64,000 nucleotides of DNA, taken from JADJPO01 sp963825645. GTDB lineage: Bacteria; Actinomycetota; Actinomycetes; Actinomycetales; Kineosporiaceae. The stretch is from contig CAWGTT010000002.1 in NCBI GenBank assembly GCA_963825645.1, positions 620,001 through 684,000 of the forward strand. Direction: 5' to 3'. A program made the position numbers and the translations under genes. The notes below the pieces were generated by a model that was given only the letters and a program-made list of their open reading frames with translations, searched no databases and had not been told where the DNA came from. Below, piece by piece: positions 52,152-60,512 of the stretch (within the stretch, counting starts at the first letter, position 1; every line of letters starts with the position of its first letter).

Positions 52152-54386
52152 TCAGGCGAGGTCGAACCGATCGAGGTTCATGACCTTGTCCCACGCGGCG
52201 ACGAAGTCACGCACGAACTTGTCCCGCGAGTCGTCGCTCGCGTAGACCTCCGCGACTGCCCGCAGCTCGGAGTTCGAGCCGAAGACGAGGTCGACGCGGC
52301 TGCCGGTCCACCTGAGCTCACCCGTGGCGCGGTCGCGGCCCTCGAAGGTCTCCGCGTCCTCGGCCGTCGGCTTCCACGTCGTGCCCATATCGAGCAGGTT
52401 GACGAAGAAGTCGTTGGTCAGCGACTCGGGCGCCGAGGTGAAGACGCCCAGCGGGGACTGCTGGACGTTCGCACTCAGGACGCGCAGGCCACCCACGAGG
52501 ACGGTCATCTCGGGCGCGCTCAGGGTCAGCAGGTTCGCACGGTCGAGCAGGAGGTACTCGGCCGGCAGTTTGTGACCCTTCCCGAGGTAGTTGCGGAATC
52601 CGTCCGCGGTCGGCTCCAGGGCGGCGAAGGACTCCACGTCAGTCTGCTCCTGCGACGCGTCCGTGCGTCCCGGGGTGAAGGGGACCTGGACGTCGCGGCC
52701 CGCGTTCTTGGCGGCCAGCTCGACGGCCGCGCATCCACCCAAGACGATCAGGTCGGCGAGCGAGACCTTCTTGCCCCCGGTCTGGGAGGCGTTGAAGGCC
52801 TCCTGGATCCCCTCCAGGGTGCGCAGCACCGTCGACAGCTCGTCAGGGTCGTTGACCTCCCACCCCCGCTGGGGCTCGAGGCGGATGCGTGCCCCGTTGG
52901 CCCCGCCGCGCTTGTCGCTGCCGCGGAACGTCGAGGCCGACGCCCATGCGGTGGAGACGAGCTGAGAGACGGACAGACCCGAGGCGAGGATCTGGCCCTT
53001 GAGGGCGGCGATGTCCACCGCGTCGACCGCCTCGTGCGTGACCGCGGGGATCGGGTCCTGCCACAACAGCGTCTCCTGCGGAACCAGCGGGCCGAGGTAG
53101 CGCGCCACCGGCCCCATGTCGCGGTGGGTCAGCTTGAACCACGCGCGGGCGAAGGCGTCCGCGAACTCGTCGGGGTTCGCCATGAAACGCCGTGAGATCT
53201 GTTCGTAGACCGGGTCCATACGCATCGCCATGTCGGCCGTCGACATCATGGGCGCGTGCCGGACCGACGGGTCGTGGGCGTCGGGTACGGCGTCCGCGCC
53301 GGCCCCGTCCTTCGGCCTCCACTGCGCCGCTCCGGCGGGGCTCTTCGTCAGCTCCCACTCGTAGCCGAACAGCGTCTCGAAGTAGCTGTTGTCCCAGGTG
53401 ATGGGGGTGGGCGTCCACGCACCCTCAAGGCCACTGGTGATCGCGTCAACGCCCTTGCCAGTGCGGTAGGTGTTCTTCCAGCCCAGGCCCTGCTCCTCAA
53501 GGGGGGCACCCTCGGGCTCGGGTCCGACGTACCTGCTCGGGTCGGCCGCACCGTGGGTCTTGCCGAAGGTGTGACCGCCGGCGGTGAGCGCGACCGTCTC
53601 CTCGTCGTTCATCGCCATCCGGCGGAACGTCTCGCGGATGTCCCTGGCCGAGCCGAGCGGGTCCGGGTTGCCGTTCGGTCCCTCCGGGTTCACGTAGATC
53701 AGGCCCATCTGGACGGCGGCCAGGGGGTTCTCGAGCTCCCGGTCACCGGTGTACCGCTCGTCGCCGAGCCAGGTGTCCTCGGGGCCCCAGTAGACATCCT
53801 CGTCCGGCTCCCAGACGTCTTCGCGACCGCCGGCGAAGCCGAAGGTCTTCAAACCCATCGAGTCCAGGGCACAGTTGCCGGCAAAGACGATGAGATCGGC
53901 CCACGAGACCTTGCGACCGTACTTCTGCTTGACCGGCCAGAGCAGCCTGCGTGCCTTGTCGAGGCTCGCGTTGTCGGGCCAGCTGTTGAGGGGCGCGAAG
54001 CGCTGCATGCCGGCACCGGCGCCCCCGCGACCGTCGCTGATGCGGTACGTACCCGCGCTGTGCCACGCCATCCGGATGAAGAACGGCCCATAGTGCCCGT
54101 AGTCGGCCGGCCACCAGTCCTGCGACGTCGTCATCGCCTGCTCGACGTCCCTACGCAAGGCATCCAGATCGACGGTCGTGAACTCCGCGGCGTAGTCGAA
54201 GTCCTCACCCATCGGGTTGGCCACGGCGGGGTTCTTCCGGAGGATCTTCAGGTTGGGCTGGTGCGGCCACCAGTCGCGGTTCCCCGCACCCTCGGTCGGG
54301 TACTTGGGGCGCCCGTCCGTGACCGGGCACCCGCCTCCGCTTTCCTCGTTCATCTCTGCGACAACGGCGTCAGGAGTGTCAGACAT
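52152..54386 (-). CDS. katG: Catalase-peroxidase KatG
   Basis: 744 residues from ATG 54386 (MSDTPDAVVAEM, GGAAGGA upstream). N-terminal active domain: distal Arg/Trp/His in FIRMAWHSAGTYR, the Tyr in IYVNPEGPNG that with Trp and a distal Met forms the KatG crosslink, and proximal His in TAGGHTFGKTHGA. The loop equivalent to the isoniazid-resistance site has Ser (AITSGLEGAWT). The C-terminal, inactive peroxidase domain is complete to the end. It breaks down H2O2 and acts as peroxidase in the cytoplasm. It follows furA by 29 bases in one operon and is probably controlled by it. Confidence 0.97.
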   Translation of the reverse strand: MSDTPDAVVAEMNEESGGGCPVTDGRPKYPTEGAGNRDWWPHQPNLKILRKNPAVANPMGEDFDYAAEFTTVDLDALRRDVEQAMTTSQDWWPADYGHYGPFFIRMAWHSAGTYRISDGRGGAGAGMQRFAPLNSWPDNASLDKARRLLWPVKQKYGRKVSWADLIVFAGNCALDSMGLKTFGFAGGREDVWEPDEDVYWGPEDTWLGDERYTGDRELENPLAAVQMGLIYVNPEGPNGNPDPLGSARDIRETFRRMAMNDEETVALTAGGHTFGKTHGAADPSRYVGPEPEGAPLEEQGLGWKNTYRTGKGVDAITSGLEGAWTPTPITWDNSYFETLFGYEWELTKSPAGAAQWRPKDGAGADAVPDAHDPSVRHAPMMSTADMAMRMDPVYEQISRRFMANPDEFADAFARAWFKLTHRDMGPVARYLGPLVPQETLLWQDPIPAVTHEAVDAVDIAALKGQILASGLSVSQLVSTAWASASTFRGSDKRGGANGARIRLEPQRGWEVNDPDELSTVLRTLEGIQEAFNASQTGGKKVSLADLIVLGGCAAVELAAKNAGRDVQVPFTPGRTDASQEQTDVESFAALEPTADGFRNYLGKGHKLPAEYLLLDRANLLTLSAPEMTVLVGGLRVLSANVQQSPLGVFTSAPESLTNDFFVNLLDMGTTWKPTAEDAETFEGRDRATGELRWTGSRVDLVFGSNSELRAVAEVYASDDSRDKFVRDFVAAWDKVMNLDRFDLA

Positions 54387-54415
54387 GGAAATCCTTCCGG
54401 GATCAGGGGGTGTGC

Positions 54416-54841
54416 TCAGGAACTGTGTGCGGTCGAGCAGCCAGGGCACTGGCCCCAGTAGATGACCTCGGCCTCGTCGATCGCGTAGCCGTGATCATGG
54501 GACGCAGTCAGACACGGCGTGTCACCGACGGCGCAATCGACATCGGCGATGGCACCGCACGACCGGCACACGATGTGGTGATGGTTGTCTGCGACCCGCG
54601 ACTCATAGCGGGCCACTGAGCCCGCCGGCTGGATGCGCCGGACCAGACCCGCGGCGGTCAGCGCGCGCAGCACGTCGTAGACGGCCTGCTTGGACACCTC
54701 CGGGAGATCCTCACGCACGACACCGATGATCGAGTCCGTGTCGGCGTGCGGATGCTCGTACACCGCGGTCAGCACCGCCACCCGGGGACGCGTCGCACGA
54801 AGAGCAGCCCCGCGCAACAGTCGCTTGATATCCAACGCCAT
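54416..54841 (-). CDS. furA: Fur-family redox/metal regulator (FurA type)
   Basis: 141 residues. Winged helix: LRGAALRATRPRVAVLTAVYEHPHADTD and VSKQAVYDVLRALTAAGLVRRI. Metal/redox part: RVADNHHHIVCRSCGAIADVDC (HHHxxC, CxxC), and a final CPGC. The gene pair furA-katG is common in mycobacteria and streptomycetes, where FurA represses its own operon and is released by oxidation or metal loss. It starts at ATG 54841. Confidence 0.95.
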   Translation of the reverse strand: MALDIKRLLRGAALRATRPRVAVLTAVYEHPHADTDSIIGVVREDLPEVSKQAVYDVLRALTAAGLVRRIQPAGSVARYESRVADNHHHIVCRSCGAIADVDCAVGDTPCLTASHDHGYAIDEAEVIYWGQCPGCSTAHSS

Positions 54842-54849
54842 GGTCGCCC

Positions 54850-54886
54850 CTAGTGTGGACCCACTTTCTGGACTCAGTCAAGAACC
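54850..54886 (-). promoter_or_regulatory. furA-katG promoter with FurA-box-like sequence
   Basis: Minus strand: -35 TTGACT (54881-54876), followed by GAGTCCAGAAAGTGGG. It closely resembles the mycobacterial FurA operator (TTGACT-ATTCCAGAAAAGG type). The expected start is about 10 bases upstream of ATG 54841. Strong by similarity; not shown by experiment here. Confidence 0.7.
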
Positions 54887-55279
54887 CAGGCGGCGGCCTT
54901 CGGCCCGGCCCCTCCCACGTGGGCCCACGCGACGCGACCGTCCTGGCGGCTCGGGAGGAGGTCGCGCACCCGAACATCCGCAGTCTGACGGCAGCAGTGA
55001 AGATCAAAAACGTGCGCCCGCGCGCCCGCGACTCCTCTCGGGACACCTGCGCCGAGACCTGTGTCGTGCCAGCCCTGGGGCGCCGGTGGGCAGCGGCGGG
55101 ATGCCGATGGCATCGCAGGTCGCCACGACAACGCAAGAGCCTTGCACGGCGATACCTCACCCCCCACAAGGTCGAACCGCGGGGGAATCACGGGCCTGTC
55201 GGCCCCAGTCGGGGTTGTCAGGCTGAGCGATGTCAAGATGGTGCTACGAATTGGCGACCGCATCGTACGTTTCGCCGGC
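54887..55279. other. Gene-free spacer upstream of furA
   Basis: About 390 bases. Several overlapping frames exist but have shadow-like Arg/Pro-rich products. No repeat or RNA is recognised. GC falls toward the SRPBCC-like gene. Confidence 0.35.
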
Positions 55280-55723
55280 TCAGTTCTCGAGGTAGGTCTT
55301 ATACGACGTCAGGAATGCGTTTCCCATCTTGGACTTGCCGAAGGTCCGGTAGAAGAAGCCCAATAACCCTGTCGCCGTGACGTTGCTCATGACGAGGTGG
55401 TGCCTGACCCCAGTGCCGCTCCTCGTGAATTCGTCGACGAAGTGAGTCGTTGTCGTGACCCTTGATCCTGCTCGATATTCCTCGTCGAACGCAACGAGCA
55501 CGCTATCGTCGCCGATAGTCTTGGAAATATTCGTGCGGGTCATGAGCCCTTCGTTGGTTCTTATGATCACGGAGTCATCCTTCTGGTCGAGCAATTCAAC
55601 GCTCGCCATGCCTGGCATGCGACTGATCACACCGACATAGTGCGCACCGCTATCCTCGACGGCATGCTTCACCTTCTCAATGGTGCAGTCGATCTCGTTG
55701 GAGCCCTCAAACCAAACAGACAC
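55280..55723 (-). CDS. SRPBCC-type protein, atypical base composition
   Basis: 147 residues from GTG 55723 with GGGAGG about 10 bases upstream. The pattern MSVWFEGSNEIDCTIEKVKHAV is followed by SVELLDQKDDSVIIRTNEGLM, SKTIGDDSVLVAFDEEYRAG, VTTTTHFVDEFTRSG and a C-terminal amphipathic helix, consistent with a START/SRPBCC lipid-binding fold. Codon use is clearly less GC-biased than all neighbours (many A/T third positions), which suggests acquisition from another source. It stands alone. Confidence 0.78.
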   Translation of the reverse strand: MSVWFEGSNEIDCTIEKVKHAVEDSGAHYVGVISRMPGMASVELLDQKDDSVIIRTNEGLMTRTNISKTIGDDSVLVAFDEEYRAGSRVTTTTHFVDEFTRSGTGVRHHLVMSNVTATGLLGFFYRTFGKSKMGNAFLTSYKTYLEN

Positions 55724-55931
55724 GACCTGGCCTCCCTATGCTCCGTCCGCGACACCAATAGCTGAAGCCGATTGCCGTAAACGCTACACTGCTTTGCCAT
55801 TGCGAGATCGGCCGGCGAGATCAACGGTGTCGAGTCGCGGGCGCTGTTCACCCGGTGGGATCCTCGGGGCGGAGCGGCCCGGACCTCAGGCCTCGAACCT
55901 GGGCACCTCAAGAGCGCGCTACGGTCCAGAT

Positions 55932-56642
55932 ATGGAGCTCGCCGGCGACCCAGGCAGGAGCGGGCCGCGCGATGTGCCAGGCGGCGGCCTGCTCCTGCAC
56001 GGGTTCGATCGGTTGGTCAAGCGTGGCCTGCGCGGCGTCTGGCAGCGCGGGAAGGTGCCGCCGGGTGGCTTCGTCTGGGCGGCTCCGCACCACAGTTGGT
56101 GGGACCCCTTCGTCGCGGCGACGACGCTGACGGGCGCAGGCCGAATTCCGGCGCTCGTCATGGACCAGGACAACCTGGCTGACTTCCGGTTCCTTCGTCG
56201 CGTCGGCGTCTTCGGGACGGCCGAACTGCGCCGGGGCCTGGACCACCTGGGTGCCGGCCACGTACTGATCGTCTTCCCGGAGGGGGAGTTGGTGCCGGTC
56301 GGGCCACTGCGACCGCTGGCAGCGGGTGCAGCCTGGTTCGCGCTCCGAGGCGAAGTGCCGCTCGTGGCAGCGGCGGTGCGGGTAGCGGCCCGCGGGCACC
56401 AGGCGAGCGAGGCCTACGTCGATCTGGCTACGGTCACCCTGCCGGCGGGACGGTCGCGCCGTGACGTGACCGCAGCCACGGCAGAGCTGTCCCGCGTCTT
56501 GGGCGAACAGCTCGCGGCGATCGACAAGGCGATCTCGACGACCGACCCGCGCGAGCCGCTGCCGGGCTTCGACGAGGTCGTGCACGGAAGGCGCAGCATG
56601 GACGAGAGGTTGCAGCGGTGGGCAGCGTTGTTCGGACACTGA
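55932..56642 (+). CDS. PlsC-like lysophospholipid/glycolipid acyltransferase
   Basis: 236 residues from ATG 55932. Acyltransferase motifs: the HX4D catalytic pair is HHSWWD in WAAPHHSWWDPFVAA, then a substrate-binding block (RRVGVFGTAELRRGL) and the FPEGE motif in HVLIVFPEGELVPVGPLRPL. No transmembrane segment is evident beyond amphipathic stretches. It ends 25 bases inside the next gene. The partner is a GT2 enzyme, so the acceptor is perhaps a glycosylated lipid or carotenoid rather than glycerol phosphate. Confidence 0.9.
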   Translation: MELAGDPGRSGPRDVPGGGLLLHGFDRLVKRGLRGVWQRGKVPPGGFVWAAPHHSWWDPFVAATTLTGAGRIPALVMDQDNLADFRFLRRVGVFGTAELRRGLDHLGAGHVLIVFPEGELVPVGPLRPLAAGAAWFALRGEVPLVAAAVRVAARGHQASEAYVDLATVTLPAGRSRRDVTAATAELSRVLGEQLAAIDKAISTTDPREPLPGFDEVVHGRRSMDERLQRWAALFGH

Positions 56643-57703
56643 GGGCCGGCGTCCTGGCCTTCCACGCGGTCAAGACTGCGTCACTGTTGGCCAACGCGGT
56701 CGCCTTCCCGCGCCTGCGCAGCGCCCCGTCCACCCCGCTGCCGCAAGTGTCCCTGCTGGTACCCGCCCGGGACGAGGCCGGGAACCTGCCGCGCACGCTG
56801 CCGACCTGGCTCGGGCAGCCGGTGGTCGAGATCCTGCTGTTCGACGACGGGTCCTCGGACGGGACGGCCGAGCTCGCGCGGCACCTGGCCGGACCCGACG
56901 ACCGGCTGCGGGTCATCACCGGTGCGGAGCTGCCCGACGGCTGGCTCGGCAAGACGTGGGCCTGCCATCAGCTGGCGAAGGCGGCCAGCGGGGACCTGCT
57001 GGTCTTCTGCGACGCCGACGTCGAGCTACACCCCGGTGCGGTCGAGTCGACCGTGGCGGCGGCACGGCAGCAGAATGCCGACATGTTCTCGGTGTTCCCC
57101 CGTCAGCTCACTCACAGCCTCGGGGAGCGCCTGATCGTCCCGCTGATCGACGACGTACTGCTGACGTTTCTGCCCCACCGGCTGCTCAGCCTGCCGGTAC
57201 CCGCTGCTGCTACGGCCAACGGGCAGCTGATCGCCTTCACGCGCGAGGCGTACGACGCGATCGGCGGCCACGCCGCCGTCCGGACCGCCGTCGTGGAGGA
57301 TGTGCGGTTGGCCTACACGGCGCGCCAGGCAGGTCTGCGCCTCGGGCTGGCGCTCGGGGCCGGCCTGGTCGTCTCCCGGATGTACGACGGTTACCGCGAG
57401 ACCATCCGGGGGTTCGCCAAGTCGCTGCGCGCGGCCCACGGCGGGTCGCGCGCGCTGATGGCGGTGACCGCGGCCGGGCACCTGGTCGCATACACCGTGC
57501 CCTGGGCATTGGCCAGACGTGACCGCGGCTGGGCCGTGGCGGCCGCCGCGGGCCCGGTGCAGCGTCTCATCCTCAACGCATCGACCGGGCGGGGGGCGCC
57601 GTGGGAGGCACTACTGGTGCCGGCCACCCCACTCGCGGCCCTGCCCCTCTATGTCGTCGCGATCCGCCGTCGCCAGACGTGGAAGGGCAGGACGGTGCAG
57701 TGA
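56618..57703 (+). CDS. Family 2 glycosyltransferase (CruC/CrtQ-like)
   Basis: 361 residues from GTG 56618. GT-A fold: VSLLVPARDEAGNLPRTLPT, ILLFDDGSSDGTAELA, WLGKTWACHQLAKAASGDLLVFCDADVELHP (DxD as DAD), then AFTREAYDAIGGHAAVRTAVVEDVRLAYTARQAGLRLGL, and two or three C-terminal membrane segments (LVAYTVPWAL, LLVPATPLAALPLYVVAI). The WLGKTWA motif is typical of glycosyltransferases acting on carotenoid carboxylates and related lipids (CrtQ, CruC). It overlaps the acyltransferase (25 bases) and the P450 (GTGA). Confidence 0.9.
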   Translation: MGSVVRTLRAGVLAFHAVKTASLLANAVAFPRLRSAPSTPLPQVSLLVPARDEAGNLPRTLPTWLGQPVVEILLFDDGSSDGTAELARHLAGPDDRLRVITGAELPDGWLGKTWACHQLAKAASGDLLVFCDADVELHPGAVESTVAAARQQNADMFSVFPRQLTHSLGERLIVPLIDDVLLTFLPHRLLSLPVPAAATANGQLIAFTREAYDAIGGHAAVRTAVVEDVRLAYTARQAGLRLGLALGAGLVVSRMYDGYRETIRGFAKSLRAAHGGSRALMAVTAAGHLVAYTVPWALARRDRGWAVAAAAGPVQRLILNASTGRGAPWEALLVPATPLAALPLYVVAIRRRQTWKGRTVQ

Positions 57704-58854
57704 CCCGGCTCCCGCAGACCGGCTCGCGACGCTTTCCCTCGCCGCGCGGCCGGCGACTCGCCGGGCACCTCGGTCGGTTCGGGACCGAGCCGCTGACCCT
57801 GATCGAGGAGGGTGCCCGCCTCGGCACGGTGTTCGAGCTACGGCTGTGGCGGCGTGCCATTGTGGGATACAGCCCTGACTGGAACCGGCTCGTGCTCAAG
57901 GACATCAAGACGTTCCGTAGTCACGGCAGCCTCAGCGAGCGTACCCGCTACCTCGACGGAGGCGTTGTTCTTACCGATGCGCCTGAGCATCGCCCTCGTC
58001 GGGCGGCCCTCAACCCGGCCTTCCACGCCCGATCGCTCGACGCGCTGCGCGAGGAACTGCGAGCAGTGGTCGCGGCACGAGTGCCGACGGGCGACTTCGA
58101 GGCATCGGCGTGGGCGTCCGGCACCGTCCAGGCGATGCTGCAGCGCGCGTTCTTCGGCGCCGGACCCGCGATCGACCCTGCGCTGCTGTCTCGCTTCGTG
58201 CACCCGTTGGACCTGCCGATGCCCGCCCCCCTACTGCCGAGGCCTCTGCTGTTCCGACGGATGACCCGGGCGATGACCCAGGCCCTGGCGACCGCTCCGA
58301 TGGGCAGCCTCGCTGCCCACGTGCGGGACTCGGTGGACCGCGCTGCCGAGGAGGTGCGGGTCTCGTTCGCCGCGGGCTACGACACCACCACCCACACGTT
58401 GGCCTGGGCGCTGTGGCACCTCGCCGCCTCACCCGCCTGGGCCGATCTGCAGACTCTCCCCTGGATGGTCGACGAGACCCTGCGGATGTACCCGGTCGGT
58501 TGGCTCGGCAGCCGAGAGACCACCCGAAGCGTGCAGTACGACGGTGTCGAGATCCCCTCGGGCACCCTGGTGTTCTACTCGCCGTGGCTCACCCATCACG
58601 ACCCCGACCTGTGGCCCGACCCCCACCGCTTCGATCCGTCGCGCTTCGCCGCCAGCACTCTCCCGGCATGGGGCTTCATCCCGTTCTCGGCCGGCCAGCG
58701 CACCTGCCTCGGTGCCCACCTGGCGCGGCTGATGCTGACCACCGCGCTCGAACCGTTCTGCGACCGGCGACTGAGCGTTCTCCGCGGCGCGCCGGAGGTC
58801 CGCACGGGGTTGACCCTGCTCCAACACGGTGAGATGAGTCTGACCCGCAGATGA
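57700..58854 (+). CDS. Cytochrome P450
   Basis: 384 residues from GTG 57700, overlapping the GT stop. P450 landmarks: I-helix SFAAGYDTTTHTLAWALWHL, K-helix ExxR in MVDETLRMYPVGW, and the heme loop FIPFSAGQRTCLGAHLARL with the Cys thiolate. The N-terminal helices are short, so the protein is somewhat smaller than the usual 400-450 residues. It is soluble, with no anchor. The immediate neighbours suggest that it oxidises the lipid or carotenoid that is then glycosylated and acylated. No ferredoxin gene is close by. Confidence 0.93.
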   Translation: MTRLPQTGSRRFPSPRGRRLAGHLGRFGTEPLTLIEEGARLGTVFELRLWRRAIVGYSPDWNRLVLKDIKTFRSHGSLSERTRYLDGGVVLTDAPEHRPRRAALNPAFHARSLDALREELRAVVAARVPTGDFEASAWASGTVQAMLQRAFFGAGPAIDPALLSRFVHPLDLPMPAPLLPRPLLFRRMTRAMTQALATAPMGSLAAHVRDSVDRAAEEVRVSFAAGYDTTTHTLAWALWHLAASPAWADLQTLPWMVDETLRMYPVGWLGSRETTRSVQYDGVEIPSGTLVFYSPWLTHHDPDLWPDPHRFDPSRFAASTLPAWGFIPFSAGQRTCLGAHLARLMLTTALEPFCDRRLSVLRGAPEVRTGLTLLQHGEMSLTRR

Positions 58855-59006
58855 CCATTCTCGACGTCCCCGACCGCGCCCTCGCGGGGCTGCGGCTGCC
58901 GGCGGATCGACGGTGGGACCCGCCGCAATCAGATCGTCGCTCACGCTTTGCTGGGGGCGAGATGGTCGGGCACGCCCGGTCCAGTCCTGAGCCGATCCGT
59001 TCCTGA
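58851..59006 (+). CDS. 51-residue ORF coupled to P450 and acyltransferase
   Basis: ATG 58851 overlaps the P450 stop (ATGA), and its TGA 59004-59006 overlaps the next ATG (TGATG). The product begins MTILDVPDRALAGLRLPADR. It is basic, with no membrane segment or Cys. It fills the gap exactly and keeps the coupling of the whole operon. Whether it is a functional small protein or a former start region of a lost gene cannot be decided. Confidence 0.45.
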   Translation: MTILDVPDRALAGLRLPADRRWDPPQSDRRSRFAGGEMVGHARSSPEPIRS

Positions 59007-60325
59007 TGTCGGTCATCGAGCGCGCCGGCCCCGGGCCACCACGGCTGCGCTACCTCGACCTGGTGCGGGTGATGGCCGTAGGGACTGTCGTGGTCGGGCA
59101 CTGGCTGATCGTCGACATCACCTACAGCGGCGCACGCCTGGTCGGACGTGACGCCCTGGCGTTCATCGGCTGGGCAGGCTGGCTCACTCTGGTGTTCCAG
59201 GTCATGCCGCTCTTCTTCGTGGTCGGTGGGTACGTCAACGCCATGTCCTGGGTGGCGCACCGGGAGCGGGGGGTGAGCCGGGCCGGATGGGTCCATGGCA
59301 GGGCGGAGCGGCTGTTGTGGCCGACAACGGTCTACCTGGCACTCACAGTGGTCATGGTGGTCGTGCTGGCGACGGGGCTCGACGACGGTGAGCTCGCACA
59401 GGCAGGTCAGCTGCTCACCCTGCACCTGTGGTTCCTCGCGGTGTACCTGATGCTGATCATGCTGACCCCGATGATGTTCGCCGCTCACCAGCGCTGGGGG
59501 CGGTTGGCCGCGATCCTGATGTCGGTAGCAGCCGTCGGCGTGGACGTCGCCGTACTCGGGCTGCAGCTGCCCGCGATCGGCTATGCCAACTACCTGCTGG
59601 TCTGGGGGGCGATGCACCAGTGGGGCTTCGCGTGGAGGGACGGGGCCCTGACCCGAGGCCGACGTCCGGCCGCCCTCGCCGGTGTGGGTGTGGTCTGCTT
59701 CACCGCCCTGGTGACCTTGGGCCCCTACCCGGTGGCCATGATCGGGGCGGGGGAACGCGCGGGCAACACGAGCCCACCGTCGGTGGCACTACTGGCGTTC
59801 GCCGCCGTCCAGACCGGGCTGGTCATCGCCGTCGTGCCGACCGCAACGCGGTTTCTGCTCAGCCCCACCCGATGGCGGTGGGTCCGACGGCTCAACTCCG
59901 CGGTCATCACGGTCTACCTGTGGCACATGGTCCCGGTGCTCGCCGTCGCGCTCACGCTCTACCGGAGCGGCGTCGTACCCCAGCCCCGAATCGGCTCTTG
60001 GGCGTGGTGGGTCGGGCGCCCGCTCTGGATCGCCACCCTGGCGGTGGCCCTCGTTCCCGTGGTGCTCGCCGTCACCTGGCTACAGCGTCCGTTGCGGCGC
60101 ATCCCAGTGCCCTCGGGGCCCGTCGGTCGGACGAGGGTGGTGCTGATGTATGCCGGTGTGATCGCCAGCGGTTTCGGCCTGGTCCGGCTCTCGGCCGACG
60201 GGGCCGCCCCGGCAGGTCGACTCGCCATACCCGGCCTGCTCGTCTACGCCTGCGGGTCGGCTCTGACCATGATCACCGGCCGAGGACCGCGGACTCGCTC
60301 CACCGGACCGGCCGGGCTGGGCTGA
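59006..60325 (+). CDS. Acyltransferase-3-type integral membrane protein
   Basis: 439 residues with about ten transmembrane helices. Family motifs: LRYLDLVRVMAVGTVVVGHWL (the R...H of Acyl_transf_3), LFFVVGGYVNAMSW, HGRAERLLWPTTVYLALTV and a central LHLWFLAVYLMLIMLTPMMF. Such enzymes move acyl groups across or along the membrane, e.g. onto sugars of lipids and cell-wall polymers. It is the last gene of the coupled group acyltransferase-GT2-P450-small ORF, and may finish the product on the outer face. Confidence 0.9.
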   Translation: MSVIERAGPGPPRLRYLDLVRVMAVGTVVVGHWLIVDITYSGARLVGRDALAFIGWAGWLTLVFQVMPLFFVVGGYVNAMSWVAHRERGVSRAGWVHGRAERLLWPTTVYLALTVVMVVVLATGLDDGELAQAGQLLTLHLWFLAVYLMLIMLTPMMFAAHQRWGRLAAILMSVAAVGVDVAVLGLQLPAIGYANYLLVWGAMHQWGFAWRDGALTRGRRPAALAGVGVVCFTALVTLGPYPVAMIGAGERAGNTSPPSVALLAFAAVQTGLVIAVVPTATRFLLSPTRWRWVRRLNSAVITVYLWHMVPVLAVALTLYRSGVVPQPRIGSWAWWVGRPLWIATLAVALVPVVLAVTWLQRPLRRIPVPSGPVGRTRVVLMYAGVIASGFGLVRLSADGAAPAGRLAIPGLLVYACGSALTMITGRGPRTRSTGPAGLG

Positions 60326-60360
60326 CCGCGGGCGATCATGATGCGTAGCCGACCCACAGC

Positions 60361-60444
60361 GCCGTCAGATCAGTGCCGTCAGATCAGTGCCGTCAGATCA
60401 GTGCCGTCAGATCAGTGCCGTCAGATCAGTGCCGTCAGGTCAGC
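60361..60444. repeat. Tandem array of a 14-bp unit
   Basis: Five exact copies of GCCGTCAGATCAGT at 60361-60430 and a sixth with two changes (GCCGTCAGGTCAGC) at 60431-60444. The array begins 35 bases after the acyltransferase stop and ends 68 bases before the next ATG. The 14-base unit cannot keep a reading frame, so length changes would be tolerated. It may be a variable regulatory spacer. Confidence 0.95.
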
Positions 60445-60512
60445 CATCGTCGGGTGACACACTGGGCGTCGTACCGTCCGACCCGTCCTGACCAGGCAGG
60501 TGAGCAACCGCC

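Noticed and set aside
53256..54461. 401-codon plus-strand frame across katG
   Set aside because: Antisense shadow; katG on the minus strand is full length with all catalytic residues.
60361..60444. CRISPR array
   Set aside because: The 14-bp units are directly adjacent without spacers and no cas gene exists in the window. No other CRISPR-like array was seen.
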